Notes: a model not told the origin generated them from the sequence alone. Positions 37,646 to 51,373 are shown, numbered from the stretch's first letter. The stretch is 64,000 nucleotides of DNA from Podospora bellae-mahoneyi (GCF_035222275.1 NW_026946359.1:4216001-4280000), one strand, 5' to 3'. A program made the numbers and translations.

Positions 37646-38266
37646 GATGTCTCCGAGGTGTGTTGAGCGCGAGAGAATAGACAGTTGGGAGGATTGCAAT
37701 GGAGCAGCACAAAGCGTGGTTGAATGCGATTTGTGATGGGGTGTACCAAGTCTCGACACACGAGATCACTGTGGAGTTGTGGGGAATGGCGGGATGGAGG
37801 GGTGTGCTGGTGGAGAGTGGGTTCTTCCCGGTGATTTAAGAACGAGTGGCCCTTCTGAATGGTCTTGGGGAGCAAAAGGCGGCCCCCTTATTATGTCGCC
37901 GACTTGGGACACCTCCCAGACCTAGGCTGCGCCAATCATTGGTTACCTGCCGCCGACTTGTCAAAGGTTGGATACCTTTGCAACTGCGATCTGCTTGACG
38001 TCAACGTCTTTCCCATGTTTCCCACGTCACTGGCAGACCAAATCCAAAGGGGTGGGTGACAGTCTGCAGTCTGCAGCGTCAACAGGTACTGGGAACGACC
38101 TGGACGCCGACGCCAAGCTGTTGAGGTTTAACCTTGGCCTCAGCCACCCACCACGACTTGAAGCTCTGAATCCGACGAACTTAGGATTCTGTTGACGACT
38201 ACCTGTGTTTCTACCCTAATTGAAATTTGCACCAACCAATCGACAGCAAACAAGATCCAGTATTTG
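37646..38266. other. Promoter region of the oxysterol-binding protein gene
   Basis: This is 621 bp upstream of the minus-strand oxysterol-binding protein gene, up to the 3' end of the next minus-strand gene. Open frames across it (for example 37537-37875 minus) lack family similarity and I regard them as chance. Confidence 0.5.
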
Positions 38267-40007
38267 TCACTCTGAATCCAACTTGGACTCGACCTCCTTA
38301 GACCACCACTCAGGCCAGTCAACCACTTTTCTCTCCTTTCTTGCCTTTTCGGCGCAAAAAACCATCGCGTGACTTCGAATAACCTCATCTAAAGTGCATC
38401 CAATCAGCTCTCTCTGGGCTCGGTCCGTAGACCAGCCGTGATTCTTGACCATGTCGACAGCCATGACAAACTGCCTTGTCAGACCAGCGTCCCCACCACC
38501 ATGGCCCAGGCTCTCGACCTGTGTGTTGTGAGTGATGCTCTGTCCCGTGTTGAAGTTATGAACAGTAATGGTCCTTGAGTCGGCAAAAATTTCACCGTCT
38601 ACACCATAAAGACGCGTGTACCGTTCGCACACCTCCTTTGTTTGGGCTACCATGTGGAACGTAGCCAACTTGCTACCACGCCCGCGAAGATTATCCGCCA
38701 AAGGAGCTGTCAGTGCGGTACTGCCACTACTCCCATCTTGGCTGGATAAAGGGGAAGAGGGCCTCAGGTCTTCATCCCACGAGATGGTGACAATCTGCTC
38801 GTCGCAAACGTCGTTGTCACTTTCGTAGACGCATCTGCCAAACCAGTTACGCTCTGCGACCTCTGCATTTGGGGTGTTGTCGTCGTAGTCCTCAGCCAGA
38901 TTTGCGAGCACGGCAGCTTCGGCGTCTTGCCCAGTTCCATAAGACTCAATGTCCGGAATAACTATGCTCAAGGGCCATCCTCTGTTGCCTGTGCCCACGC
39001 CCACGAGTTCCGGGCCAACGTAAATTCGTTTGGCTGAGTATTTGCAAGACTGTTCAATGGGGCAGGACAAGCAGTTTGTGGCTGCTCCAGCTGCCAAAGG
39101 CTTTCTACTTTTCTTGAAATACTGAAGGGACCCTGTGCTGGAAACGGTGGAGGGCAGGTGAGGCGGAGGGCAGCCTCGCGAGGAACAGTCTGGAGGTGAA
39201 CAGAGAAGCCACAAAAGCACATCGATATCGTGGCAGCTCTTGGTAAGGAGGCTGGGAGCCGATGTCCTCTCACGACGCCTATATAGATTCGCACCGATTA
39301 GGTATTGGCATTTGCAGGGTGGTTCAACTTCGGACATACCAGTTGCCTCTGACATATGAATGCGTGAAATGCCACCAGCCCACGGGTTCTGTATGAACCA
39401 CCGACAAGATATCTCCAATGACGCGATCCTCCAACAGTAGTTTCCGAAGCAACTTATTGTGGGGGCTGTAGCGAAGAACATGTCCGATCGAAAACACGGT
39501 CTGTTGGCCTGTGGCGTCAACGTTGTCTTGCAGGGCTTTGTACATGTCGAGGCAATGGTCCAGAGTGGTCGCCATGGGCTTTTCGCACATGATGTGTATT
39601 CCACCCAGCTTGGAAAGAGCAACGACAACCGCGCGGTGCATCTCGTCAAGGACACAGACAAAGGCAGCATCGATGCCGAGGGGAACATCCTTCTCCCCAG
39701 CCTCAGCTCTTGCCCTACGCTCCGTTTCATAAGCCACAAATTCACGCCAATCTCTGAAGGAAGCCCCCTCTGGTGGTGGTAGGGTTGAGCCCCATATCAT
39801 CGTTGTTCCAAACTTGTTCCTCTTGTAGTCGTCTGGCTCCGCAACAGCACTAAGAACGCCATTGCTAGAGGAGATGACGGCTCGGCCATAGGCCCGACCG
39901 CGAGAACCGGCACCGATGACCAGAAGTCGGGGGGGACACTCGGAAACAGAGGGTGGCGGTGGAGGAACCACTCCCTGATCCCTGGGTGTTTTGTCGTCCA
40001 TGTCCAT
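38267..40007 (-). CDS. Gfo/Idh/MocA family NAD(P)-dependent oxidoreductase (2 exons)
   Basis: The exons are 39340-40007 and 38267-39278, giving 559 residues; the 61-bp intron splits a Trp codon. The N-terminal Rossmann fold shows LLVIGAGSRGRAYG (residues about 28-41), and the EKP motif of the family is at 142-144 (CEKPMATTLDHC). GHVLRYSPHN and VGWWHFTHSYVRGNW lie at the domain junction. A Cys-rich segment, NCLSCPIEQSCKYSAKRIY, is of a kind I associate with fungal and bacterial members annotated as StrI-like. The C-terminal alpha/beta domain ends with a Ser-rich stretch and GGGDAGLTRQFVMAVD. Substrate is unknown; the family oxidises or reduces sugars, inositols and similar compounds. The first ATG (40007, MDMDDKTP) was chosen; the open frame extends upstream without an ATG. 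It shares a 560-bp divergent promoter with REX2. Confidence 0.88.
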
Positions 40008-40567
40008 CGGCAGGTAGGAACCCAATAAATGTGTGGTTGAGCGTCAGCAAGTTTGAGACTGGGAGAGCAGGTGCTCATATACCTGCCAGGCAGTTAGCCC
40101 ACAAGATGTATGTGGCAGGGGATTCGAAGGAGAGGGAGCTAGGGCTCATGGCAGGAGGTTGCCCTGCAAAATGCCTACGGTAATGCAAGATAGCCCGTAT
40201 TGGGAACAGCGCTCCTCGTTCTGCCTTGCACAAACCAACAGCTCCGAGTCTCCAACCAGAGCCCTACCCGATGGGCGTCGATCTAAGGATAACCAAGCTC
40301 TGTGTTCCAATTGGTATGAGGGAGATGGTGTAAATGGACAATGCCCGGAACGATATCCGCGGCCGCCCCGCTTGGCCGTTCCCGTTCCGGGCCCAACCAG
40401 TTAATGTGCTCCGGGTCGGGTGTCTCCACCCCGCCTGCATGATTGTTCAACTCTACTTCTGATGTTCGGCGGCTGATCATAGGCCACTCGGGGTTTTGGC
40501 TCTTTTCTGGGAACCACCTTACTTTCCCCTCTTTCTCCGTAAAGGCGTAGTACGCGGCGAAAAAGAA
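40008..40567. promoter_or_regulatory. Divergent promoter between oxidoreductase and REX2
   Basis: These 560 bp separate the start codons of two genes read in opposite directions, so both promoters must lie here. A minus-strand frame at 40283-40594 overlaps it without family similarity and is not called. Confidence 0.6.
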
Positions 40568-41359
40568 ATGTCCACTGACACGCCCGTATCCCATCCACGC
40601 GATGCCCTTGTGTGGATCGACTGTGAGGTATGTCGGATGTGTTGACGCACTTGACTTACGAGCTAACAGTAACTGACCATTTCATCATGATATGCCAGAT
40701 GACTGGACTGGACCCAGATAATGACCTGATTCTGGAGATTTACTGTCTTATCACGGATGGTCAACTCAACCTGCTTGATGATGAGGGCTGGGGAACGATA
40801 GTGCACCAAAGCAAGGCGCGGATGGATGCCATGGACGACTGGTGCACCCGAGTCCGTAGGTTCAGCTGCCACCAGAGGACTTGGAAGCACACATCGGATT
40901 TCTAGGGCTAATATCGGTTCGACAACAGATGGTGGCAGTGGCCTTACCGATGCGGTGTTGAGATCAACCGTGACCCCAGAACAGGCTGCTGATGGGTTGC
41001 TTGCATATATTCAACAGTATGTGCCTGATCGAAATACCGCCCTTCTTGCTGGAAACAGTGTGCATGCAGACCGGGCTTTCCTTCGAAAGGCGCCCTATGA
41101 CAAAGTTCTCGAGCATTTGCACTATCGGATCCTCGACGTTAGCAGCATTAAGGAGGCAGCCCGTCGATGGTGGTAAGTGGTTTGCTCCATTTCATGCCCC
41201 CAACTGGGGAAACCTCTGACACTACTTTGCAGTCCCAAGATTGCTTCCAAGGCACCCCGAAAGAAGGGGCTCCACAAAGCCAAAGACGACATACTGGAGA
41301 GCATTGAGGAAGCCAAGTACTTCAAAGCAGCCATTTTCCACGGAACTTGGTCGAGTTAA
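40568..41359 (+). CDS. REX2: Oligoribonuclease / RNA exonuclease REX2 (DEDDh family, 4 exons)
   Basis: This is a 3'-5' exoribonuclease that degrades short oligoribonucleotides, mitochondrial in yeast. The exons are 40568-40627, 40699-40855, 40929-41172 and 41233-41359, giving 195 residues, the usual core length. Exon I of the DEDD fold is split by intron 1: LVWIDCE joined to MTGLDPDNDLILEI, supplying the catalytic Asp and Glu. VHGGSGLTDAV is restored across intron 2. LLAGNSVHADRAFL supplies the third acidic residue and the HYRILDVSSIKEAARRWCPK block the rest. The N-terminus MSTDTPVSHPRDALVW is short and has no obvious mitochondrial presequence, so either targeting is cryptic or a 5' exon is missed. 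It converges on phosphoglucomutase, 113 bp away. Confidence 0.95.
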
Positions 41360-41472
41360 AAGAGCACTCGGTATATGCAGCTACAGGGCACGGCAGGGGA
41401 TACAAATTAGGTGTATTCAAAACACACTACTACGCCTAGGTTGCTCTCATGCCGCTCTCTTGGAGAGCTCGT

Positions 41473-43495
<2,023 letters not shown>

Positions 43496-44150
43496 CTTGA
43501 CGCTTTCGAAGTGGCGGCGTGATTCTGTTGCTCTACAGGAGTAAAGAGGAGTTGGAGGGGAGAAGACGACGGGCACTAAGGGGGGGGCGTTATATGAGAT
43601 TGATGAGGAGGGTCTGAGAGATTGGATCGGGACAAAAGAGGAGCACTTGTTGGGCTGGGGCGGGCACTGGCGGGGTGTGTGTGGCCCATGGCAGCAATTC
43701 CCGAGAGGCACTCGCCCCACCGTGCCATTCGGAATGGCAATGGCATCGCATCGAAACAGGACCGCAACTTCCTCTGCGGCGTGATGGGATGCAGGCAGAC
43801 CCAGCGCCATGCCGCAGGTATGCCCGATAACTACTGCGCGCATTTTCACCTCGCACACGCAACCGGGCTGTTGTCAGGATAGCTCAAGCAACAGGCACGT
43901 GGAGGAAGCAATGACTCCCAGTCGTCTTTCGAACCTCTCTTGTAACTGATTTGAATAGACGAACTGACCCCATAATGCTCATGCCCAAGTCTGGTGAACC
44001 GAGAAGGTGGAATCCGTGATGTCATGTCATAGTGACAGACAAAGACGGGATCGGCCTTCTGCAGCGAGACCCCTCCGACTGGCCTAGGCTTGACCACTTG
44101 CTCCCAAGAACTCCATTACATGTAGCACACATAGTCTAGCCGTGTGTTGT
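43496..44150. other. Promoter region of phosphoglucomutase
   Basis: This is 655 bp upstream of phosphoglucomutase, up to the stop codon of the next minus-strand gene. CT-rich tracts on the minus strand near 43560-43630 are typical of promoters of highly expressed fungal genes. No further gene was found. Confidence 0.5.
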
Positions 44151-46191
44151 CTAAGAAGGCCCTGCATCGTCGTTATCTACCTCCTCGGACGACTCGACAT
44201 TTGCCATTCTCAATGCAAAGACTTCTCTGAACCTTTTTGCTCCTATATTTGTGACATCCTGTCAGTGAATTACCTCTGCGGATCTGAACGGATAGGGGCC
44301 ACACACCTTCCTCGCGATCAAAATAAATCTCAAATGCACCAGACTTGTTCTGCCGCATATTTTCTTGCCGGTATGCGCTACAGAAGACATATAACTGTAC
44401 ATCCTTCAGCCACACACGGTGCTTAGAGCGACGGCTGAGCCAGGTCCGCGACTGGGACTGGTGTGTGACTGAGAAAACGGCGTTTAGAACAAGGTGGGCC
44501 GGTAGACAATAGGCACATGAAACTCACCAAAGGCTGTCCATACGGGACATTGTCTCAACTCCCCTTCCCATACCGCTGCATGGAGGCGTAGGCCTCGTGT
44601 TTGTATGTCTTCGTACACAATGAGGGAGTGTTTGAAGCCGTCATCAATAATTTGCCTGATGGAGACACGCAAGTCAGCTTGGACTGGGCCTGAACCCGTG
44701 ATGGAAAAGGTGGGAGGAGGGAGTCTGGTTCAAACGCACGCTTGAAAGAGACGTTTCTCTCTCTGAAGTCCAAATTCATTGGGATGTATTTGTACCGTCA
44801 ACATATTGCGTGCCTTCAGCGCCACAAACGTACAGTAAAACAACACCATTTCTAGACATCTTGTTAGCCAGTCCAGAGCCAAAGGAAATTAAAAAAGTGA
44901 CGAGGACGGCTACCTTCCCATGTCAGGAAGTATAGAGCAGCCCAGAGTTTGCTGCATTGTTCTGACCGGCTCCATCGTTTGAGCTGCAGTGCACTTCCTT
45001 CCCGGTTGATACAGAGCTCGTGGGCACCAAACAGCGAGAACCAGGGAATATCGCCCTGCATGGTTCTCATGAGCAAGTAAGGTGATTGGTCGACCGAATT
45101 CAAGTAGACAACGATTGAGATCCTGTCCTCATCAAATGGCCTATAGTCACCAGTGGTATCAATACCCTTTCTGCATTGAAGAACTGAACTTATATGGCCA
45201 GTACGCACCTCCGGAATAGAATTTTGGACTCTGGCGGAATAGTGAAATGGCCCCAGGGGTAGAAGGGTCCATACGACTTGGAGCTTGAGAAATACGTCAG
45301 CTGGACCTTCAGAGGTGGCTATTTTCAACAGAACATACGGTCTTAAATGTTTCAGGGCCGTTCGAGACGGCAGCGGTAGGGAGAATATCTGCTCCGCCCA
45401 GTGTGCGTTCTGTGATCCGTTAGAATGGTGAATTCAACAGAAAGAGAGAACCTCACGAACGGCGTCTTGCATGATTGCTAGTGGCATGAGCTCTTGCCGC
45501 ACCAGGGTCCTAATCTGCATCGGAGGTGGCGCTTCAGGGAGAGAGTAGTCGTTAGCCACCGCGAATTCTTCCTGGCCATGCGCCAGCTAGTTCCAGGGGG
45601 AAGAAACTCACCGATTCCTCTCTGTTCCCGCAGCTTCAAAATTCGAGTGCGGAGGGTTTCAAGAGTGTTGAGCTCAAAGCTCGGCGACCTAAACAAGGTA
45701 AGCTCACGGCCAAATAAAGTGTTAGAAGAAGATCAAAGTTACCTCGTCAGCAGCTGCTTCAGCAACGATAGGAAGTGATTGTAAAGGACAAATCTTTGTG
45801 GAAGTGGGAGCCCAGAGGCTTCTTCCGTCATTTTATTGTACATCTTTCGCCATCTCATTTCTCTCGAAATGGTTTTCTCCTCATAGTAACCGATGATATC
45901 TTTCAGGGTCCGAGACAGGCAAGGGAGCACGACGTTGAGGTAGTTGGCAACGATGGGGACACGCGAGAAGTGCACCTGGGATCGGTCGGCGAGGTCACGT
46001 AGAAGACGGCACGAGCTTCGTATCTCCCCGGTGAGGGCAATGAGATGACCATGGAAGGACTCGGGGAGTGCTATTCGTAGTTGATCGAGACCCATGGCCA
46101 CAATTTCGCACCTGTCAGCCTCGCGACAGCAGCCCCGGAGGAGGTGTGCCTCAATGGGGATGTTGAGGTTCACTGCTGTCTCGAGTTCCAT
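44151..46191 (-). CDS. Conserved fungal protein of unknown function (10 exons)
   Basis: I reconstruct ten exons: 45743-46191, 45612-45688, 45452-45531, 45339-45409, 45209-45283, 44914-45140, 44740-44851, 44528-44655, 44307-44468 and 44151-44242, for 490 residues, all GT-AG and in phase. The N-terminal half is helical (MELETAVNLNIP, LLRGCCREADRCE, YYEEKTISREMRWRKMY). The middle holds SYGPFYPWGHFTIPPESK and FDEDRISIVVYLN. The C-terminal half has repeated WSRSEQ and TWEEMVLFYCTFVALKARN blocks and ends with a beta-rich stretch like a PH fold (WLKDVQLYVFCSAYR, GAFEIYFDREEGAKRFREVF). I recall similar uncharacterised proteins in other filamentous ascomycetes but no function. A 5' exon upstream is possible: another frame is open to a stop 15 bp before the ATG. 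Confidence 0.82.
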
Positions 46192-47816
46192 GATGACTTC
46201 TTCTGTCAGTCGATTGGGTAGTGTTTACAAATCAGCTGAGATATCGAGTTGAGTAATTCGTGCTGATTAGTCTGGATGACGGCGTCGGCCCATGGTGGAC
46301 CTTGAAAATCATGATCTCTGGATGGCCCGGTATATCGCTGGCACCGGTGTTTTCTGGCGCCCCCCCCGAGATAGGCGATGGTGTTTTGGTTATTTCAAGA
46401 TAATGTGCCGTTGCAGTGTCGAGGCTGGGGAGAAACAGGGCAGTGGAGGTTAGCACACTACTGACCCTGCCCAACCACCTGACCCGAACTCGAAGAGGAG
46501 AAGGGGTATGACAGTGGGCGGCGATGACAGGGGGTTTCAACAAAAACTCAGCCAAAGACTAGAGCGGTCACAATCTTTGTTCCGAGCTTTTGCACAGAAG
46601 GCAGGCAGGAGAGGACGGGGGGGTTGCAGATCGGAAGAAGTCCGAGGGAAACAAGCAGACGGGGACGAGACCGACTTTAATGCCAAGCCAACCCACCGAC
46701 AGCGGCCGTGAAACATGCCTGTCATGCCCCCTCTAGTGTAAAGAGCCTCAATTGTTTAATCAACAACAAGTGCCGACTCTGAATAGCCTCCCATAGCCTT
46801 AGGTTATGATCAGGGTTATGAAGCAGGAGGTGGCCAGTAACACGGTATAGCCGTGGACGAAGGGAGCCGGATATTGGGCATCGAGGCATGATAAAAGAGA
46901 CGCCGAACGAGTAGAGAGGAGGGAAAGATGGGGAGGCTCGAATCAGATGAGGCAAGGTGCATAGATTGCTGCAATGCAGAATGAACCGAGGAGTCAGAGA
47001 CTGCCACGAAGCCAGCCCAGATGCTGCAGCAGCAGCAAAGGTCATAAACGTGCATTAGACAACTGTTGGAGGACTGAAGAGCGAATGAAGAGAACCGGGC
47101 CTCTGCGGCGATGGGACCTGCCATGCCGGGAAGAACCAATTGAGCGAGAGAGACCATGCATGGTAAGTTGCAGCAAGTGGACAATCTGCTGCCCACATGA
47201 CGATGATTGGAAAGGGATGGGCGAGGGGGCGTGATTTTCACGTGAGCAGCAACTGCTGTGAGCTTTTTGGCCTGTGGAGCGAAGTATCGAACCACACCCG
47301 AACAATGGTTTGGCCATACGTCCCAGGTTGTCGACTGCGGCCCCAGATTATGTTGGGGAACCACTGCAAAAAACATGCTTACAATTGGGGGACATGATAT
47401 TATGTAAAAGGCTCATTGTTGTCTCGAGGCCCAGGAGATGAGAAAAGGAAACCTTGAATATTTGTTATACATGTGTAGGTAGTAGCTTAAGGGGCCAGCA
47501 TCACACCCCCCATGGACCCATGCGGCCCCCCAGCCCAAAAGAAGTCATCTGTAAGATTCCCTCTCCCTGAACGATTCCTTTGATCATAGCAAAACCTCGC
47601 GCAAAACCATGCCGGAAAATAACTGAAAAATAAAAAGAGAAGCACTGAAATCCCATGGCCGTGCCCCAAGCAACACCGTCCCAACCCAAAGACCAAAGAT
47701 ACATGGTTTAAAAAAAGGCGCCGAGCAAGTCGCACCGCCTTTGCATTGACTGGATATGTTTGTTTTTTCAAGACTAGTTGCCGCGAGCGCAACGAGTCGG
47801 CGAGAAAAGAGTGTAT
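46192..47816. other. 1.6-kb intergenic region upstream of the ten-exon gene
   Basis: This stretch must hold the promoter and 5' leader of the ten-exon gene and the 3' UTR of NHP6. Frames of 107-186 codons occur (46232-46555 and 46816-47376, both minus), but they have no family similarity, odd composition and no conserved motif. I leave them uncalled. About 46192-46560 is the likeliest place for a missed 5' exon of the neighbouring gene. Confidence 0.5.
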
Positions 47817-48268
47817 TTAGGACGACTCCTCCTCGTCGCCGTCGGCCTATGCGAACCGGTCAACCATCTTGCACCCTGGGAAGGTGTGATGCTCAGGCGA
47901 GACTTACGTTGTACGCCTGCTTCTCATCCTCATAACGCTTCTTGTCGGCGGCAGCCTTGGCCTCATACGGGGCACGCTGCTTGTCGCTGAGAGCCTTCCA
48001 TCGCTCACCGAGGATCTTGCCAACCTGGCCGAAGGAAACACCAGGGTTCTCCTCGCGCACGTTCTCTCTCTGCTCGTTGGCAAAGAACATGTACGCCGAA
48101 AGACCACGCTTGGGAGCGTTGGGGTCTGCAGAGGCTGGTCAGCTCACGGCCCAGGCCAGGTCAAAGACGCGTCAGGACGCGCCAAGGATCCATTCTTTGC
48201 TTACCCTTCTTGCCCCGCCCCCTCTTCACCTTGGGCTCGGCCTTGCTCTTAACTGCGGCCTTAGGCAT
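47817..48268 (-). CDS. NHP6: NHP6-type HMG-box chromatin protein (3 exons)
   Basis: This is a small abundant protein that bends DNA and assists nucleosome remodelling and FACT in the nucleus. The exons are 48205-48268, 47908-48125 and 47817-47846, giving 103 residues (yeast Nhp6 is 93-99). A basic arm, [21 protein letters not shown], precedes a single HMG box ([52 protein letters not shown]) and an acidic tail, ADGDEEESS. The box has the intercalating Met and Phe of the non-sequence-specific class. Intron phases match throughout. Upstream, a GTACGT donor at 48559-48554 and an acceptor ending at 48285, preceded by ACTAACA, suggest a 275-bp intron in the 5' leader. This is inference. Confidence 0.96.
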
Positions 48269-50592
48269 AATGATTGATGTGAAGCTATCGAGAGCACCAT
48301 GTTAGTCTGTGAGACGTGTGAGGAGGACTGCGAGGAGGAATGCGAGGCCAGACTGCGTGTTGCGGGGGGTGCATGGGGCGAAGGGGGGCTTTCTCAAGCA
48401 ACAGGCGCAACATGCGCGCGCGTCGTGGTGAGAAGCCGCCCCATCGCCGATGACGAATGGATGAGTGGCCCAGAGTCGCAAACGCAATTGCACGTGACGA
48501 CGGCATCAAAACACGGCGCGAAGCTCAAAAATCAGAAGAGAACATGTGAAGATACGTACTGAAACGGTTTTGAAGGGATTCAGATGAAATGTGGGCTGGT
48601 GCTGGAAGTGCGCGACAGGTCAGTATGTCAGGTCGTTGTTTTGATCCGAGGGTTGAACTGGGTTGGCAGAGAGCAGGGCGGAGTGAGATATTAGAGAGAA
48701 GGATGAGTAGTGGGTGGGAGATGTGCAGCATAAACTGAAGGCGTCGGGTGGGTGGATGAGGAGGGAGAGTCAATGACAATGACCCAAGGTGCTGGGTGGC
48801 GGGGAGGCAGATAATTGCTTGCTTGCTTGTTGTTGCTGTGTATTGTTGCTGCTGCCGCTGCTGCTAAAAGGGAAGGGCAATGGAGAAAAGGCGCAAAGCC
48901 AATGGAGCAGGGCAGGAGTACTTGTGGTTTGGCGGGGAATGGCGGGCAGTGGGAGGTACTCACCGGATGCGCAGTTGTGCGGTCTTCAGTATTGGGAGTT
49001 GTGTGAGGTGCAAGTTTGTATGGGAGAAGGAAAGGAGAGTTGAGAGGGGAGGGGGACGCTGGGGAGCCGATTTTTCTAGAGGCAGGCCCGCTCCCTCACC
49101 CCGCCCGCCCCTTGATTCAAATCAGCCCGCTCATGCCTGGTAACAAAAAAAAGCTGCAGCCGGGCTGATTTTTTTGGGCCTGATTTTTGGCACCCACTCA
49201 ACGCACCGGCCAGCCCTTGGGCCCTTGACTGTAAAGTACAAAGTACAAGGGTCCTTGTACAGCCGAACTGTGCGTTTTCGTACCCGGTACCTGCGACATT
49301 TCCCTCTCGTGCGTCGGCAGCGATGTCTTATACCACTACATCAGAAGGTCCCTTCTTGCTCTCACCTGCAACCCGCCGACACATCCTACTACACCACGGC
49401 CGGAAGCTCGTTGCTCGTTGCGACACCTCGGCCAGTTCAACTCGCTCCTGCCCAGCTCGCCATTCTGTCGCAGTCATGGCCACGTCCAGCCCAAGGGTTG
49501 AGTATGTCATCCATACACGAAAACAGCTTACCTCTCAAAAGGTTGTTGCGGGTGTTACACCAAGCTGCAGGGCGAACAGAGAAGAGCGGCAACGGCAGCA
49601 GCAGCGGCAGCAGCAGAATATTGCGGTGAGCGCAAACGGTCCTCCCTCTTGCTGGTTGCCGGCGCCCTCTTGATACATTGCTGGCTCAGAACCAATCAAC
49701 AGCTCATCTGTCTACCTCAGGATACCAATAGGTGAGGCATAGGCAGCTCCAGCAAATGCCTTCATGCGCCTGGGGCTGTCCTCAGTCCAGGTGAGGTGCT
49801 CAGAACGTGTCTGATAGGTGCACGGTTCCCTTCAACATAGGCAGGTACATCTATGGGTGCTGAAATCCTTTGCCTACCAAGTACCCCGTACCTCTCCCCT
49901 CAAAATTACCCGTCCTTCAAAGAGCATGGGCGCGTCTCTGTCCGCGCCTCTCCCTTATCGGCTTGGTTGGCATGGTTGGTCAATCACACACCTTTTGATG
50001 ATTTCGGAGCGCTTGGTCACTCGCACCCAGTCACCCAGTCCTGTCACCCCAACATGCCACTGGCCCCATCTGGGCAGGTTGCCAGTCCGCTCCCCCAACG
50101 AAGAGCCACAGCCAAGAAGCGAGGCGAAACTCGTCTGCGCGACGTCGAGATTATTTCAAGGCCACCCAGCAGCCAGCAGCTTACGCCATTCCATCGGACA
50201 CGGAAGGTGAGGGTTGGAGCAGAGGTGGAACCGTCAAAGACGGCCATGATGAGAGTAGGCAAATGTCCGTAACCGTACAAAACGCCATCCACACTCCCAC
50301 GGTAACTACTCCTCTCAGCTTGGTTGACACCACTCTCATGAAGGAGGGGAAGGCAACCTGTTTTGGACGAAATCGGAATCCTTTTCCGCGCACAGAACAT
50401 CTGTCCCGCCACGCAGAGCCTACACCACCCAGTCCCCGGGCCGTTGCCTTATCCACCACTTGATTCTTACCTAAGCAAACGGCGCATCGCTTTCTGTGAT
50501 GGCCTCTTGGTCATCAATAGATACATACTGCATGGTATGTTGCTGGCTCCTGTAAACTACCTTTATCAGATGCCTCTCAAAGCCAAGCCTCC
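48269..50592. other. 2.3-kb intergenic region, NHP6 leader and promoter plus unassigned sequence
   Basis: The NHP6 side (48269 to about 49100) holds the probable leader intron and strongly CT-biased sequence on the minus strand (short GCT and TTGC runs at 48820-48870), fitting a high-expression promoter. From 49170 to 50460 several frames of 100-150 codons exist on both strands (for example 49323-49673 plus and 50044-50412 minus). None shows a recognisable motif; they overlap each other and include Ser/Pro/His-rich low complexity. A short species-specific gene cannot be excluded. Confidence 0.45.
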
Positions 50593-51373
50593 TCAATCGT
50601 CGATGTCGAGCACCAGTTCGCGCAAACGTTCATCCCGTACCCAGTCAAGGCCGCTGCCAGCGACGATAGCACTAGCTGTGCCTTTCATCACTCTCCATTT
50701 TCCGCGCGTCGCTCTAAGCTGGGTCTCTAATGTGTCCAGTTCCATCTTGAGCTGTGTATTTCTGACATTGTTGGGTTCTTGCCCGACATTATCAGCAGCA
50801 AGGTTAAGCGTTTCCGATGCGAGTTCCACATTTCGCTGTTTGGTTTCTAGATATTCAACCTCAACCTTTGCGAGCTTCTCCATGGTCGAGTGCAGGGCCG
50901 AGCAGTGCTCAACGGTGCGCTTTGCTGCATGGTCGCGCTGCTCGATGTGGGATAAAAGATCCCTAGGTATTGGTTAGCGACAGCTTTGGGCCTCCATCTC
51001 AGTGCAGCACCCACCTTTCAACAGGCGAGGCGTGAGTGGCATGGTGGACGGCTTTTAGAGTTGGCTGGACCGCCACGACGCTTTCGATAACTCTGTCGCG
51101 AAGTGACACTGATGCCTTTGCTTCTAACAGCCGGGTTCGACCGTCTGGTGATCCTTTCCCTTTAAACAAGGAAGTTAGCCACAGAGCATGTGCCAGGCAC
51201 GCACCATCTCGGTCATGCTGGTAAGTCTCATACACACCTTGGGTGTAGCGCTCTTGTGCTCTGAGAACTGCCAACTGGAGCTGGAGTTGTTGCACCTTGT
51301 CGTAAAGCTCCAGCACGCCGGCTTCGGCCTGGGACAGCTCGGGTACAGAGGTCGTTGCATTGATTGCTGCCAT
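50593..51373 (-). CDS. CENP-H family inner-kinetochore protein (3 exons)
   Basis: CENP-H proteins (Fta3 in fission yeast, Mcm16 in budding yeast) are part of the constitutive centromere-associated network. The exons are 51238-51373, 51015-51159 and 50593-50962, giving 216 residues. Most of the chain is predicted coiled coil (AEAGVLELYDKVQQLQLQLA, LETKQRNVELASETLNLAADN, LKMELDTLETQLRA). The C-terminal block GKWRVMKGTASAIVAGSG followed by LDWVRDERLRELVLDIDD is the most conserved part of the fungal family and is the main basis of the call. Intron 1 (78 bp) is in frame, with a GTGTGT donor and GGCTAAC branch point; the alternative of reading through it is possible but less likely. The start ATG at 51373 is the first; only a GTG lies upstream. 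It shares a divergent promoter with ATG11. Confidence 0.85.

Noticed and set aside
40283-40594. 103-codon minus-strand frame in the oxidoreductase/REX2 promoter
   Set aside because: Overlaps REX2 exon 1 in antisense and shows no similarity.
46816-47376. 186-codon minus-strand frame between the ten-exon gene and NHP6
   Set aside because: No recognisable motif, odd Cys/Ser/His composition, and several overlapping frames of similar length; best read as upstream non-coding DNA.
49174-50463. Overlapping 100-150 codon frames between NHP6 and CENP-H
   Set aside because: Multiple competing frames on both strands with low-complexity composition; none shows family motifs or convincing splice structure.
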